From positions 1 through 14,099 of the forward strand of contig JALVSV010000283.1 in assembly GCA_027024125.1 (NCBI GenBank): 14,099 bases of DNA, in the 5' to 3' direction. Of the stretch, positions 1-6,743 are shown in pieces (position 1 is the first letter of the stretch; each line of letters starts with the position of its first letter). A model generated the notes under the pieces. That model did not search any database. It was not told where the DNA came from and worked only from the letters and a program-made list of their open reading frames with translations. Position numbers and translations under genes: made by a program. The DNA is from Methylothermaceae bacterium (lineage in GTDB: Bacteria; Pseudomonadota; Gammaproteobacteria; Methylococcales; Methylothermaceae).

Positions 1-234
1 ACCTCCATTTCGACTATTGCTGGCTTGGTTCCCCTGATGTGGAGCCATGGCGCCGGCGCCGATGTGGCCCAACGGATTGCCGCCCCGATGATCGGCGGCA
101 TGATCACAGTGTTGATCTTGAATCTGTTGGTCCTGCCGGTGATCTACGGCTGGGTGATGGTTTTTCTGGAAAAACGCCGCGCACGCAAAGTGCCTGTTTC
201 TGATTCAATCCATGAAGGAGAACAAGATGAATAG
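1..234 (+). CDS. Heavy-metal RND efflux pump inner-membrane subunit (CusA/CzcA-like), C-terminal end only
   Basis: This is the last 77 codons of a gene whose 5' part lies outside the window. The frame is open from base 1 and ends at TAG 232-234. The residues match the end of HME-RND pumps: a stretch around STIAGLVPLMWS, then AQRIAAPMIGGM, then a final hydrophobic helix (roughly residues 35-57) ending in VLPVIYGW and a basic cytoplasmic tail (EKRRARK). Such proteins are trimeric proton-driven transporters that pass Cu(+), Ag(+) or divalent metals into a periplasm-spanning channel. The metal-selecting residues are outside the window, so the substrate cannot be read here. The copper-type genes downstream favour a CusA/SilA-like role, by inference. 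The following gene starts inside this one, at 227, which suggests co-transcription. Confidence 0.88.
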   Translation, partial: TSISTIAGLVPLMWSHGAGADVAQRIAAPMIGGMITVLILNLLVLPVIYGWVMVFLEKRRARKVPVSDSIHEGEQDE

Positions 235-766
235 TAGACATCTCCCCGGCTATCTGCTGATAGCCACTGTCTTGACCGCCTGCAGCCTGCAGCCCAAAAC
301 CACCGGGGAAACGGATGGACATGCCCACCGGCATGACCATGCTGCCACTCACGATCACATGGCCGGGCATGGAAGCCACCGTCACGACAGTTGGCCCGAA
401 CCTCCGGCCGCCTATGCTGGCATCCGCGGCAACCGTTGGAACGACCCGCAGGCCATTGCCCGGGGAGAGGCGCTGTACCGCCAGCATTGCCAAGCGTGCC
501 ACGGCACCGAAGGGCGCGGTGATGGACCTGTGGCTGCGGGCCTCTCCCACCCTCCCGCTGATTTGACCCGGCACTTCCATACCGAACCAGGACAGGGTGA
601 CGATTACCTGTTCTGGCGAATCAGTGAAGGAGGCACGGCGGAACCCTTCCGTTCCCAGGCATCGGCCATGCCTGCCTTCAAGACCGTGATGAGTGAAGAG
701 CAACGCTGGGACGTACTGGCTTACGTCCATGCCTATTTTCACCAAGGGTTGACCCGATGGAAATAA
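227..766 (+). CDS. His-rich monohaem cytochrome c lipoprotein
   Basis: A 179-residue protein. An ATG also exists at 212, but 227 is chosen because AAGGAG (215-220) sits 6 nt upstream and because this start gives a clean lipoprotein signal with lipobox LTAC (Cys19). Residues 31-55 are strongly His-rich (repeated HxH/HDH patterns), a likely metal-binding linker. A class I cytochrome c domain follows, with haem motif CQACH at residues 88-92 and a probable axial Met148 in SAMPAF. It is therefore expected to be a membrane-anchored periplasmic electron carrier that may also bind metal. It overlaps the RND gene stop by 8 nt, so it is probably translated from the same message. The family is clear, but the redox partner is not. 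A role in oxidising or buffering copper is inference from the neighbours. Confidence 0.88.
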   Translation: MNSRHLPGYLLIATVLTACSLQPKTTGETDGHAHRHDHAATHDHMAGHGSHRHDSWPEPPAAYAGIRGNRWNDPQAIARGEALYRQHCQACHGTEGRGDGPVAAGLSHPPADLTRHFHTEPGQGDDYLFWRISEGGTAEPFRSQASAMPAFKTVMSEEQRWDVLAYVHAYFHQGLTRWK

Positions 767-885
767 AGGAACCGATCAGGCGATCGCCCGATTTGGCGCT
801 GATGCACCTGATTCAGCTCACACAATTTATCTTGAACTCGACAGAGAAGGAGGACAACCGCCGACATCCGATTTCCAGGGAATGA
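757..885 (+). CDS. Possible small protein, 42 residues, unknown
   Basis: An ATG at 757 overlaps the last 10 nt of the cytochrome lipoprotein gene and opens a 42-codon frame ending in TGA 883-885. The product starts MEIKEPIRRSP, has a hydrophobic or amphipathic helix (LALMHLIQLTQFIL, residues 13-26) and ends in a charged tail rich in Glu, Lys, Arg and His. It has no Cys and no signal peptide. The composition looks protein-like, and it fills half of the gap before the next lipoprotein gene. The ribosome site is only moderate (AAGG about 11 nt upstream), although coupling from the preceding gene is possible. I do not recognise the family. It may be a chance frame. Confidence 0.3.
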   Translation: MEIKEPIRRSPDLALMHLIQLTQFILNSTEKEDNRRHPISRE

Positions 886-951
886 ACCCGGTGAACAAGG
901 AAGTCCCAGACACCAGAGAAACGTTTACCACGTATATTGGAGGTTACCATC

Positions 952-1359
952 ATGAAAAAACTCAACAAAAACGCAAAAACCCTCGTCACTGCTTCCCTTA
1001 TGGGCATTCTGCTCATGACTGCAGCCTGCGCTGAAAAGAGCGTCAGGGAAGAAGCCGGGCATGAACATGCCCATTCATTGTCCCACGGACACATGAAGTC
1101 ACTTGAGCAGGCTGTCGAACAGGCTACGACGCCAGCGGAACACGCGGCAGTGGCTGCCCGGTATGAGGAAGAGGCCAACAAACTGCTCAAATTGGCCAGG
1201 CGTCACGAAAATCTGGCTGAAATTTATGAGAAAACAGACAACCCTAAAATGGGTGGCAATTCTGCCCGTCATTGCCGCAAAATCGCAGCTCATTTGAGGG
1301 AGGTAGCCAATGAAATGAGCTCCCTGGCCGAAATGCACAGGGAAATGGCAGGGCAGTGA
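952..1359 (+). CDS. Small His/Met-rich helical lipoprotein
   Basis: A 135-residue protein. A TTG at 937 is in frame, but ATG 952 is preferred because GGAGG (939-943) sits 8 nt upstream and a typical signal follows (MKKLNKNAK, hydrophobic core, lipobox TAAC with Cys26). The mature part begins with a His-rich tail (HEHAHSLSHGH, about residues 37-47). It continues as an almost purely helical domain with Glu, Lys, His and Met placed periodically: EHAAVAARYEEEA, HENLAEIY, ARHCRKIAAHL, MSSLAEMHREMA. Similar short four-helix proteins occur beside copper and silver efflux genes, but no biochemical function is established that I can name. Periplasmic metal binding, perhaps as a buffer or chaperone for the RND pump, is inference from the His/Met content and the location. 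Confidence 0.82.
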   Translation: MKKLNKNAKTLVTASLMGILLMTAACAEKSVREEAGHEHAHSLSHGHMKSLEQAVEQATTPAEHAAVAARYEEEANKLLKLARRHENLAEIYEKTDNPKMGGNSARHCRKIAAHLREVANEMSSLAEMHREMAGQ

Positions 1360-1536
1360 TGGCCGCATGACAGCCCATCTTTGCCTTGTTGTAGGCTGAG
1401 CATACCTCTGGAGAGGATTCCGCATAGACGGCAGGGAAGCCTATTCTCATGAGATGGCGCCTCATCTGCGGCCAAATGACACCGCTTCCAATGGGGCGCC
1501 CCCTTTCGTTCCTACACAAAGGGAGGAGGAAACAAG
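1360..1536 (+). other. Intergenic leader before the copper ATPase gene
   Basis: These 177 nt hold no convincing gene. A weak inverted pair (ATGAG at 1449-1453 and CTCAT nearby) is too short to call a terminator. No clear CueR-type dyad was found by eye. The 3' end carries a very strong ribosome binding site, GGGAGGAGG (1520-1528), seven nt before the ATG at 1537. The position suggests a separate promoter for the ATPase operon, but I could not identify its boxes. Confidence 0.4.
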
Positions 1537-4191
1537 ATGAAAAACCCACTGTCCTTGAGTGCCGCAGGCCAGGCAAGCGGTCTGTTTCTGGCCATCAGTT
1601 ATGCCCTTTGTGTCGGTTGTTGCCTGCTGTTCCCGGAACACAAACTTTATCTGGGATGGCAGAAATTGTTACCTGGATTTACTTGGCTCAGTTGGCCAAG
1701 TTTTTTCCTCGGTCTGGTGGAAAGCTATGCCTATGGCTGGTATTTCGCCCTGATCTGGATACCTCTTTATAACTTCTTCCTGCGGACCGACTGGCTGCGC
1801 TGGTTTCGTTCGCCCTCTTCCAGCTATCTCCCCCCAGGCTGTGTCTGCTGCACCGTCTGCCGTTGCCCAGCTCACCCCGACATCAGCTCAAACCGTCCCG
1901 GCTACTGCCCTGAATGTGCCAGGCCACTGGAAGAGAAACAGGAATATGCTCTGGAAGCCAAAGAATACATCTGCCCCATGCATTCCGATATCAGGCAACC
2001 GGGACCAGGAACCTGTCCCAAATGCGGAATGGCCCTGGAACCTGTTGCGGCTGAGAAAAAAATTGAAAAGATCGAGTACGTCTGCCCCATGCATCCCAAT
2101 ATCGTCCGCCCCCGTCCAGGCAACTGTCCCATTTGCGGAATGACCCTGGAGCCACGCAAGGTGACGCCCTCGGCTGCCGGTGAGGAAGACCCGGAATTAC
2201 TCTTGATGTCGCGTCGTTTCTGGATCGGCCTGGTTCTGGGCCTGCCGGTGGTCTTGCTGACCATGCTCCACGACTTGGCACCCTCTGTGCTCCCCTGGTG
2301 GCTGACAGGACGCAATCTTCAGTGGATCGGGCTGGCACTGGCAACCCCCGTGGTATGGTGGGCCGGTTGGCCGTTTTTCGTCCGGGGGTGGGCCTCCCTC
2401 GTGCTGCGTCGGCTGAACATGTTCACACTGATTGCGTTGGGAATAGGTGTGGCCTGGATTTACAGCACCGTGGCAGTCCTGTTTCCCGAGCTGTTTCCTG
2501 TGACACTACGCACATCCGAAGGTTTGGTACCGGTATATTTCGAAGCCGCCACTGCAATCACCGTACTGGTATTACTCGGTCAGGTGATGGAACTCAAGGC
2601 CCGCAGCCAAACCAGCGCAGCAATCCAAATGCTGCTGGGTCTGGCGCCACCTGTGGCTCATCGGGTCAATGAAAGTCATGGCAAGATAGAGGACGTTCCC
2701 CTGGATCAGGTCAGGGTGGGAGATATTTTGCGCGTCAAGCCGGGCGAGAAGATCCCTGTTGACGGCGTAGTGATCGAGGGACACAGCAGCGTCGACGAAT
2801 CGATGCTCACCGGCGAACCGATTCCAGTGGAAAAAGGGCCTGGCGACAAGGTGGTGGGGGCCACCATCAACGGAACCGGTACCCTTCTGATCGAGGCCCG
2901 CAAAGTGGGTGCCGACACGCTGCTGGCCCAGATCGTCCGCCAGGTCCAGGAAGCCCAGCGCAGCCGTGCACCGATCCAACGGCTGGCGGATATCGTCGCA
3001 GCTTGGTTCGTTCCCATCGTCATCATCGTGGCAATTCTCACCTTTATTGCCTGGAACCTCTGGGGACCGGAACCCCGCCTGACTCACGCCATCATCAATG
3101 CAGTCGCCGTGCTGATCATCGCTTGCCCCTGTGCCTTGGGGCTGGCCACACCGATGTCCATCATGGTGGGCGTCGGCCGTGGCGCCCTGGAAGGAATCCT
3201 GATCAAGGATGCCCAGGCCCTGGAAACCATGGAGAAGGTAGATACGGTGGTGGTGGACAAGACCGGTACCCTGACCGAAGGACGTCCCAGGCTCACCACA
3301 GTGGAAGCTGCCGATTCCGATGAAGAGAGGCTTTTGACCCTGGCAGCCGCTCTGGAACGGGTCAGCGAGCACCCTTTGGCGGTGACCATCGTCCATGCCG
3401 CAGAGGAGAAAGGGCTGGAGCTTCCCTCCGTGGAGGATTTCCGCTCACTGACTGGTAGAGGGGTCGTCGGCAAAGTGAATGGTCATACGGTTGCTCTGGG
3501 CAATTCCAGGTTGATGGAGGAACTGGAAATCACACCCGGTGACCTGGCATCGCGGGCTGATGTGTTGCGGCAAGAGGGCCAGACTGTCATGTTCATCACC
3601 ATCGACCACCGACCTGCAGGACTCATCGGTGTATCCGACCCCATCAAGGAAACCACGCTGGATGCGTTGAAGATCCTGCACGAGGAAGGTATGGAGGTGG
3701 TGATGGCAACCGGAGACAACCGCACCACCGCAGAAGCGGTTGCCACCAGACTGGGTATCCGTCAGGTGTTTGCAGAAGTCCTGCCGGAAGACAAGACGGA
3801 GATCGTCAGACGGCTTCAGGCAGAGGGCCGAAAGGTCGCCATGGCCGGTGACGGTGTCAATGATGCCCCAGCTCTTACCCAGGCCGATGTCGGCATCGCC
3901 ATGGGAACCGGTACCGACATCGCCATGGAGAGTGCCGACATCACTCTGGTCAAGGGCGATCTGCGCGGCATTGCCAAGGCCCGGCGGTTATCGCGATCAG
4001 TGATGAGAAACATCCGTCAGAATCTTTTCTTCGCCTTCGTCTACAACGTCCTCGGTGTACCCGTGGCTGCCGGCGTGCTGTATCCGTTCTTTGGAATCCT
4101 GTTGTCACCCATTATCGCCGCCGTGGCAATGAGCCTGAGTTCGGTCTCTGTCGTGTTGAACGCATTGAGACTGCGGCGGTTACAGCTCTAA
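1537..4191 (+). CDS. copA: Cu(+)-exporting P1B-type ATPase with N-terminal DUF5676-like segment and three Cys-rich metal-binding modules
   Basis: An 884-residue P-type ATPase that pumps Cu(+) or Ag(+) out of the cytoplasm using ATP. The order is as follows. Residues 1-85 form a two-helix segment like the DUF5676 family ([20 protein letters not shown]). Residues 102-127 are a Cys-rich, degenerate first module (C102, C104, C105, C108, C110, then CPEC). Two heavy-metal-binding repeats of CPMH...CPxCGM type lie at 146-165 and 183-202. The ATPase core starts near 225. Core motifs are TGE 425-427, CPC 530-532 in the ion-binding helix, DKTGT with phosphorylated Asp574, the HP motif at H612-P613 and GDGVND 771-776. 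YN (836-837) and MxxSS (865-869) mark the P1B-1 copper/silver class. The classical ferredoxin-like HMA domain is absent and the HMBD repeats replace it. The gene is at least 100 residues longer at its N-terminus than simple HMBD ATPases because of the DUF5676 fusion. A strong RBS precedes ATG 1537. Confidence 0.95.
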   Translation: MKNPLSLSAAGQASGLFLAISYALCVGCCLLFPEHKLYLGWQKLLPGFTWLSWPSFFLGLVESYAYGWYFALIWIPLYNFFLRTDWLRWFRSPSSSYLPPGCVCCTVCRCPAHPDISSNRPGYCPECARPLEEKQEYALEAKEYICPMHSDIRQPGPGTCPKCGMALEPVAAEKKIEKIEYVCPMHPNIVRPRPGNCPICGMTLEPRKVTPSAAGEEDPELLLMSRRFWIGLVLGLPVVLLTMLHDLAPSVLPWWLTGRNLQWIGLALATPVVWWAGWPFFVRGWASLVLRRLNMFTLIALGIGVAWIYSTVAVLFPELFPVTLRTSEGLVPVYFEAATAITVLVLLGQVMELKARSQTSAAIQMLLGLAPPVAHRVNESHGKIEDVPLDQVRVGDILRVKPGEKIPVDGVVIEGHSSVDESMLTGEPIPVEKGPGDKVVGATINGTGTLLIEARKVGADTLLAQIVRQVQEAQRSRAPIQRLADIVAAWFVPIVIIVAILTFIAWNLWGPEPRLTHAIINAVAVLIIACPCALGLATPMSIMVGVGRGALEGILIKDAQALETMEKVDTVVVDKTGTLTEGRPRLTTVEAADSDEERLLTLAAALERVSEHPLAVTIVHAAEEKGLELPSVEDFRSLTGRGVVGKVNGHTVALGNSRLMEELEITPGDLASRADVLRQEGQTVMFITIDHRPAGLIGVSDPIKETTLDALKILHEEGMEVVMATGDNRTTAEAVATRLGIRQVFAEVLPEDKTEIVRRLQAEGRKVAMAGDGVNDAPALTQADVGIAMGTGTDIAMESADITLVKGDLRGIAKARRLSRSVMRNIRQNLFFAFVYNVLGVPVAAGVLYPFFGILLSPIIAAVAMSLSSVSVVLNALRLRRLQL

Positions 4192-4198
4192 CCAGGAA

Positions 4199-4687
4199 AT
4201 GGACATGTTAAGTGCAGTACTGGTGGCGACAATGATGGTGTTGTTGACCTTCTGGGTCCATTATCGAAGTTTGATATGGATTTCGAGGCTTGTCACCACT
4301 TACGCGTTAAATCCCCAAAGCCGGATGCTGATGATCGTGCTTTGGATATTCGGCATTCACCTCCTGGAGATCGCGCTCTATGCCACAGCCTATTACCTGG
4401 CCGTGGAAATCATCGGAATCGGTTCGCTCCATTTGAATCCACTGGCTGGCCTGCCTTTGAGCGGTTATATGGAATATCTGTACTACTCGGCCGTTGTGTT
4501 CACCTCCCTGGGCCTGGGTGATATCTATCCTTCCGGTCATGTCCGCTTTATGACTGGCGTCGAAGCACTCAACGGACTGTTGCTGATTGCCTGGTCCGGC
4601 TCTTTCACTTTCCTCGCCATGGGGAGATTATGGCCCTGGCAAGAATGTATCTCCTCCGATTCAGAAAAGGATTCAAAGCATGAATGA
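4199..4687 (+). CDS. Two-TM potassium-channel-like membrane protein with a non-standard filter
   Basis: A 162-residue membrane protein starting 7 nt after the ATPase stop. ATG 4205 (two codons later) is better spaced from AGG (4194-4196), so the true start may be there. Hydrophobic helices occur near residues 4-22, 44-72 and 125-143. Between the last two is a pore-loop-like stretch, SAVVFTSLGLGDIYP, with the filter-like sequence at 102-108. This resembles the ion-channel (two-TM K+ channel) fold, in which the signature is usually TVGYGD or TVGFGD. Here it reads TSLGLGD, so Val and Tyr are replaced by Ser-Leu and Leu. No cytoplasmic RCK domain follows. It may be a K+ or other cation channel, or a non-conducting relative. 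Its place next to a copper ATPase is suggestive but unexplained. Confidence 0.75.
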   Translation: MDMLSAVLVATMMVLLTFWVHYRSLIWISRLVTTYALNPQSRMLMIVLWIFGIHLLEIALYATAYYLAVEIIGIGSLHLNPLAGLPLSGYMEYLYYSAVVFTSLGLGDIYPSGHVRFMTGVEALNGLLLIAWSGSFTFLAMGRLWPWQECISSDSEKDSKHE

Positions 4688-4922
4688 TGAGTTCATTTGC
4701 AAGCCTAAAGTGGCTTATCTCTCCATGGAAATCGCCCTGCAAAACGGGCTTCCCGCACCTAGTTTCGGCCTTGGCGTTTTGGCAGGAGATGCCTTGCTGT
4801 CGGCAGCTGACCATGAGATCCCTATGGTGACGGTGCCACAAGTCAGCCAGGCTGATGACTTCAAACAAAAAATTGCCAGCGAAACCCGCCAACCGGTGAC
4901 GATCACCCAAGGAAAAGTATGA
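4680..4922 (+). CDS. Truncated alpha-glucan (glycogen) phosphorylase N-terminus, 80 residues
   Basis: An 80-residue frame from ATG 4680 (AAAGGA 8 nt upstream) to TGA 4920-4922. Residues 9-45 match the conserved N-terminus of the GlgP/alpha-glucan phosphorylase family: VAYLSMEIAL, GLGVLAGDALLSAAD and IPMVTV. The next part (QADDFKQKI) lines up with the usual GYFRQ stretch. A normal enzyme of this family is several hundred residues long and needs a C-terminal PLP-binding domain, so this product cannot be a catalytic phosphorylase. It overlaps the channel gene by 8 nt and the next gene by 4 nt (ATGA), and it keeps a good ribosome site. It may therefore still be translated, either as a decaying remnant or as a small protein kept for coupling or for another use. 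Homology is judged by eye. Confidence 0.6.
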   Translation: MNDEFICKPKVAYLSMEIALQNGLPAPSFGLGVLAGDALLSAADHEIPMVTVPQVSQADDFKQKIASETRQPVTITQGKV

Positions 4923-5530
4923 TGCGGATCCAACCGAAACCTTTGAACAGTTATCCAGTGTGGCTGCGACCTTTTTTCTGGAACCAGAAACGCAAATACG
5001 GCCAGGTACTTTTGCCCGGGCTGATCTGGGGGCGGGTTCCCTGGCTGTTTGCTGCCGTGGCTCTGATGTACGGTGTTCTCGACCGGCGGCGCTCACCATT
5101 GGAGCCGGCGTTGCGCACCCTGGTGACAGTACGGGTATCCCAAATCAACCAGTGCCGCTTCTGTATCGATATCAACTCATGGATGCTGGCCCGGCGGAGC
5201 GGTTCCGAGGATAAAGTACAGGCAGTGGCCGACTGGCGCAATAGCGATTTGTTCAGCGAAGAGGAAAAAACGGTACTCGAATATACCGAGGCAATGACCT
5301 TCACTGGTACAAGTGTCACTGACGACTTGGTGGAACGGCTCAGAACATGGTTTGATGAAGACGCCATCATCGAACTGACAGGTTTGGTGGCTTTCCAGAA
5401 TCTTTCCAGCAAGTTCAATGCGGCTTTGGACATTCCAGCCCAGGGATTCTGCCAAACTCCTTTGGGAAAACAGGAAAGCCCCGATAACGACCACCAATCC
5501 GACCCCGAAGACGAGCACCCGGAGGTATGA
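4919..5530 (+). CDS. AhpD-like / carboxymuconolactone decarboxylase family protein
   Basis: A 203-residue protein. ATG 4919 and ATG 4922 are adjacent and both are compatible with AAGGA at 4909-4913. The conserved CxxC of the AhpD-like fold is present in NQCRFCIDIN (Cys79 and Cys82). It is preceded by the helix LEPALRTLVTVRVSQ and followed by the usual EEEKTVLEYTEAM and DEDAIIELTGLVAFQNL segments. Members of this family are alkylhydroperoxidase-like, using the Cys pair in thiol redox chemistry, or are decarboxylases. Retention of CxxC points to the redox type, so protection against copper-driven peroxide stress is a reasonable inference. Residues 20-50 contain an additional hydrophobic stretch. 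The gene overlaps its upstream neighbour by 4 nt and its stop overlaps an ATG at 5527. The C-terminal tail is hydrophilic and rich in Asp, Pro and Glu. Confidence 0.82.
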   Translation: MMRIQPKPLNSYPVWLRPFFWNQKRKYGQVLLPGLIWGRVPWLFAAVALMYGVLDRRRSPLEPALRTLVTVRVSQINQCRFCIDINSWMLARRSGSEDKVQAVADWRNSDLFSEEEKTVLEYTEAMTFTGTSVTDDLVERLRTWFDEDAIIELTGLVAFQNLSSKFNAALDIPAQGFCQTPLGKQESPDNDHQSDPEDEHPEV

Positions 5531-5532
5531 CC

Positions 5533-6261
5533 ATGGTAGTGGATCCCATATGCATGATGAAATTTTCTCCGCGGGAGGCTAAGGCCACTGCGATCTATCA
5601 GGGAAAACTCTACTATTTCTGTTCTCCAGTCTGCCAGGAAAGTTTTTTACAGGCACCGGAAAAACACGCTCCGGGTGTGACAGCTATGCAACTGACGGTA
5701 GGTGTCATGGGATCAGCGTCGGAGCAAATCCCCGAATCGATCGGTACCAAAGTCATGGCTCTTGGGCAGTGCATCGCCAGCCATGAATTCATTCTGATCA
5801 CCGGAGCCTGTCCAGGTCTGCCTTATAAGTGTGCCCAAGGCGTGTTTCACAATGGAGGTACATCCATTGGGATTTCTCCGGCACTCAGCCTGGATGAACA
5901 CCTGTTGAAATACCGATCTCCGGCAGATGTTTACCAAGTCATCATCTATACCGGCAGTGGCCTGATGGGACGGGAAGTCACCAATATCCGTTCCAGCGAC
6001 ATGGTGGTCATCGTGGGAGGCCGATCGGGCACTCTGGGAGAATTCGCCATTGCCTATGACGAAGGCAAGCTGATAGGGATTCTGGAAGGAACGGGGGGCA
6101 TCACCGATCATATTCCCGAAATCGTTTCCAGTTTCAAAAAGGACAGTGGTGCCCGCCTGATCTATTCGTCTGATCCATTCAAGCTGATCCAGGAAATGGC
6201 AAAGATCTATTCCCATCAGCATTTCCACCGCCCCTCCTGTTTTTGCGCCGCATCAGGATGA
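5533..6261 (+). CDS. YHS metal-binding domain fused to a SLOG/LOG-like Rossmann domain
   Basis: A 242-residue fusion. ATG 5527 is also in frame and overlaps the previous stop, but GGAGG at 5521-5525 is spaced correctly (7 nt) only for ATG 5533. Residues 1-45 are a YHS domain: DPICMMKF with Cys7, then YYFCSPVCQESF with Cys30 and Cys34, a Cys set that binds metal in YHS/TRASH proteins. From about residue 54 there is a Rossmann-like domain of the TIGR00725/SLOG type: TVGVMGSAS, ITGACPGLPYKCAQG (90-103) and VIVGGRSGTLGEFA (159-172). The GGxxGTLGE motif is the nucleotide- or phosphoribohydrolase-associated loop of LOG proteins. The C-terminus ends in a short Cys-containing tail (CFC). It probably senses or binds metal through YHS and handles a nucleotide-like ligand in the cytoplasm. 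The ligand is unknown. Confidence 0.85.
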   Translation: MVVDPICMMKFSPREAKATAIYQGKLYYFCSPVCQESFLQAPEKHAPGVTAMQLTVGVMGSASEQIPESIGTKVMALGQCIASHEFILITGACPGLPYKCAQGVFHNGGTSIGISPALSLDEHLLKYRSPADVYQVIIYTGSGLMGREVTNIRSSDMVVIVGGRSGTLGEFAIAYDEGKLIGILEGTGGITDHIPEIVSSFKKDSGARLIYSSDPFKLIQEMAKIYSHQHFHRPSCFCAASG

Positions 6262-6309
6262 GGCACCGTTCAACCTTTGATCCCAATTATTTCTAAGGAG
6301 TAATAAACA

Positions 6310-6657
6310 ATGCGTAGTTATGTTGTTTCGTTCTGCTTTCTTCTTCTGCCTCTCACCACCCACGGGACCCCGCTCGAACAGGCGAACCCGGAACAGGGCA
6401 AAGTTCTCTATGAGAGTTACTGTGCTGCCTGCCATGGTGATGACGGACATGGTTTGGTTCCAGGAACTCCTGACTTGGACCACGACAGCAAATTGTTCGC
6501 CCAGGGTTGGGACCTGATCTTCAAGCGGGTACGCGATGGTTTTCAAAGCCCGGGCTCACCCATGGCCATGCCCCCACGCGGCGGCACCGATCTGAGTGAC
6601 GAGGAGCTATGGGATATTTTGGCTTATATGAGAGACGCGTTTTATACCAAGAAATGA
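6310..6657 (+). CDS. Small periplasmic monohaem cytochrome c
   Basis: A 115-residue protein with AAGGAG (6295-6300) nine nt before the ATG. Residues 1-19 form a Sec signal peptide (MRSYVVSFCFLLLPLTTHG). The haem motif CAACH is at 38-42, followed by GDDGHG as is typical of class I cytochromes. A probable axial Met is at 87 in the MAMPPRGG stretch. The C-terminal helix (SDEELWDILAYMRDAF) is the usual closing helix of cytochrome c. It is a soluble periplasmic electron carrier resembling the cytochrome domain of the lipoprotein at 227-766. It lies 48 nt after the YHS-SLOG gene on the same strand and may be in the same transcript. The electron donor and acceptor cannot be deduced. Confidence 0.9.
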   Translation: MRSYVVSFCFLLLPLTTHGTPLEQANPEQGKVLYESYCAACHGDDGHGLVPGTPDLDHDSKLFAQGWDLIFKRVRDGFQSPGSPMAMPPRGGTDLSDEELWDILAYMRDAFYTKK

Positions 6658-6743
6658 TGATGACCACCCTTATCCTGCCACCTGGCAACACTTCGAATGA
6701 AGCTGCGGTCAATGGCACTGATTTGCCAAGCGAGAAACACTAG
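6654..6743 (+). CDS. Possible 29-residue leader or coupling ORF
   Basis: Three consecutive ATG codons at 6654-6662 overlap the cytochrome stop (ATGA) and open a 29-codon frame. It ends in TAG 6741-6743, directly against the ATG of the HD-GYP gene at 6744. The product would read MMMTTLILPPGNTSNEA and then end in EKH. It has no recognisable domain. The exact fit between two genes would allow translational coupling, and I see no good Shine-Dalgarno of its own for the HD-GYP gene. It may equally be a chance frame. Confidence 0.2.
   Translation: MMMTTLILPPGNTSNEAAVNGTDLPSEKH

Noticed and set aside
104..745. A 213-codon minus-strand open frame
   Set aside because: It overlaps the clear lipoprotein cytochrome with signal peptide and haem motif on the plus strand, and it shows no recognisable protein features.
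785..800. Palindromic octamer-like GCGATCGC near 779-788 as a regulatory element
   Set aside because: Such a short self-complementary string occurs easily in this base composition, and no second copy or promoter is nearby.
1440..1475. Hairpin terminator or attenuator before the ATPase gene
   Set aside because: Only a five-base-pair stem could be drawn and no T-run follows, so it is not supported.
2572..3396. A 274-codon minus-strand open frame
   Set aside because: It lies fully inside the ATPase catalytic core, whose motifs are all intact on the plus strand. Its product is low-complexity, His/Gln/Asp-rich and has no domain pattern. It is a mirror frame of a GC-rich gene.
4922..5214. Continuation of the phosphorylase in another frame after its stop
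   Set aside because: A protein-like stretch (YDADPTETFEQLSSVAAT) can be read, but it does not match phosphorylase conserved segments, and the AhpD-like gene occupies the region convincingly.
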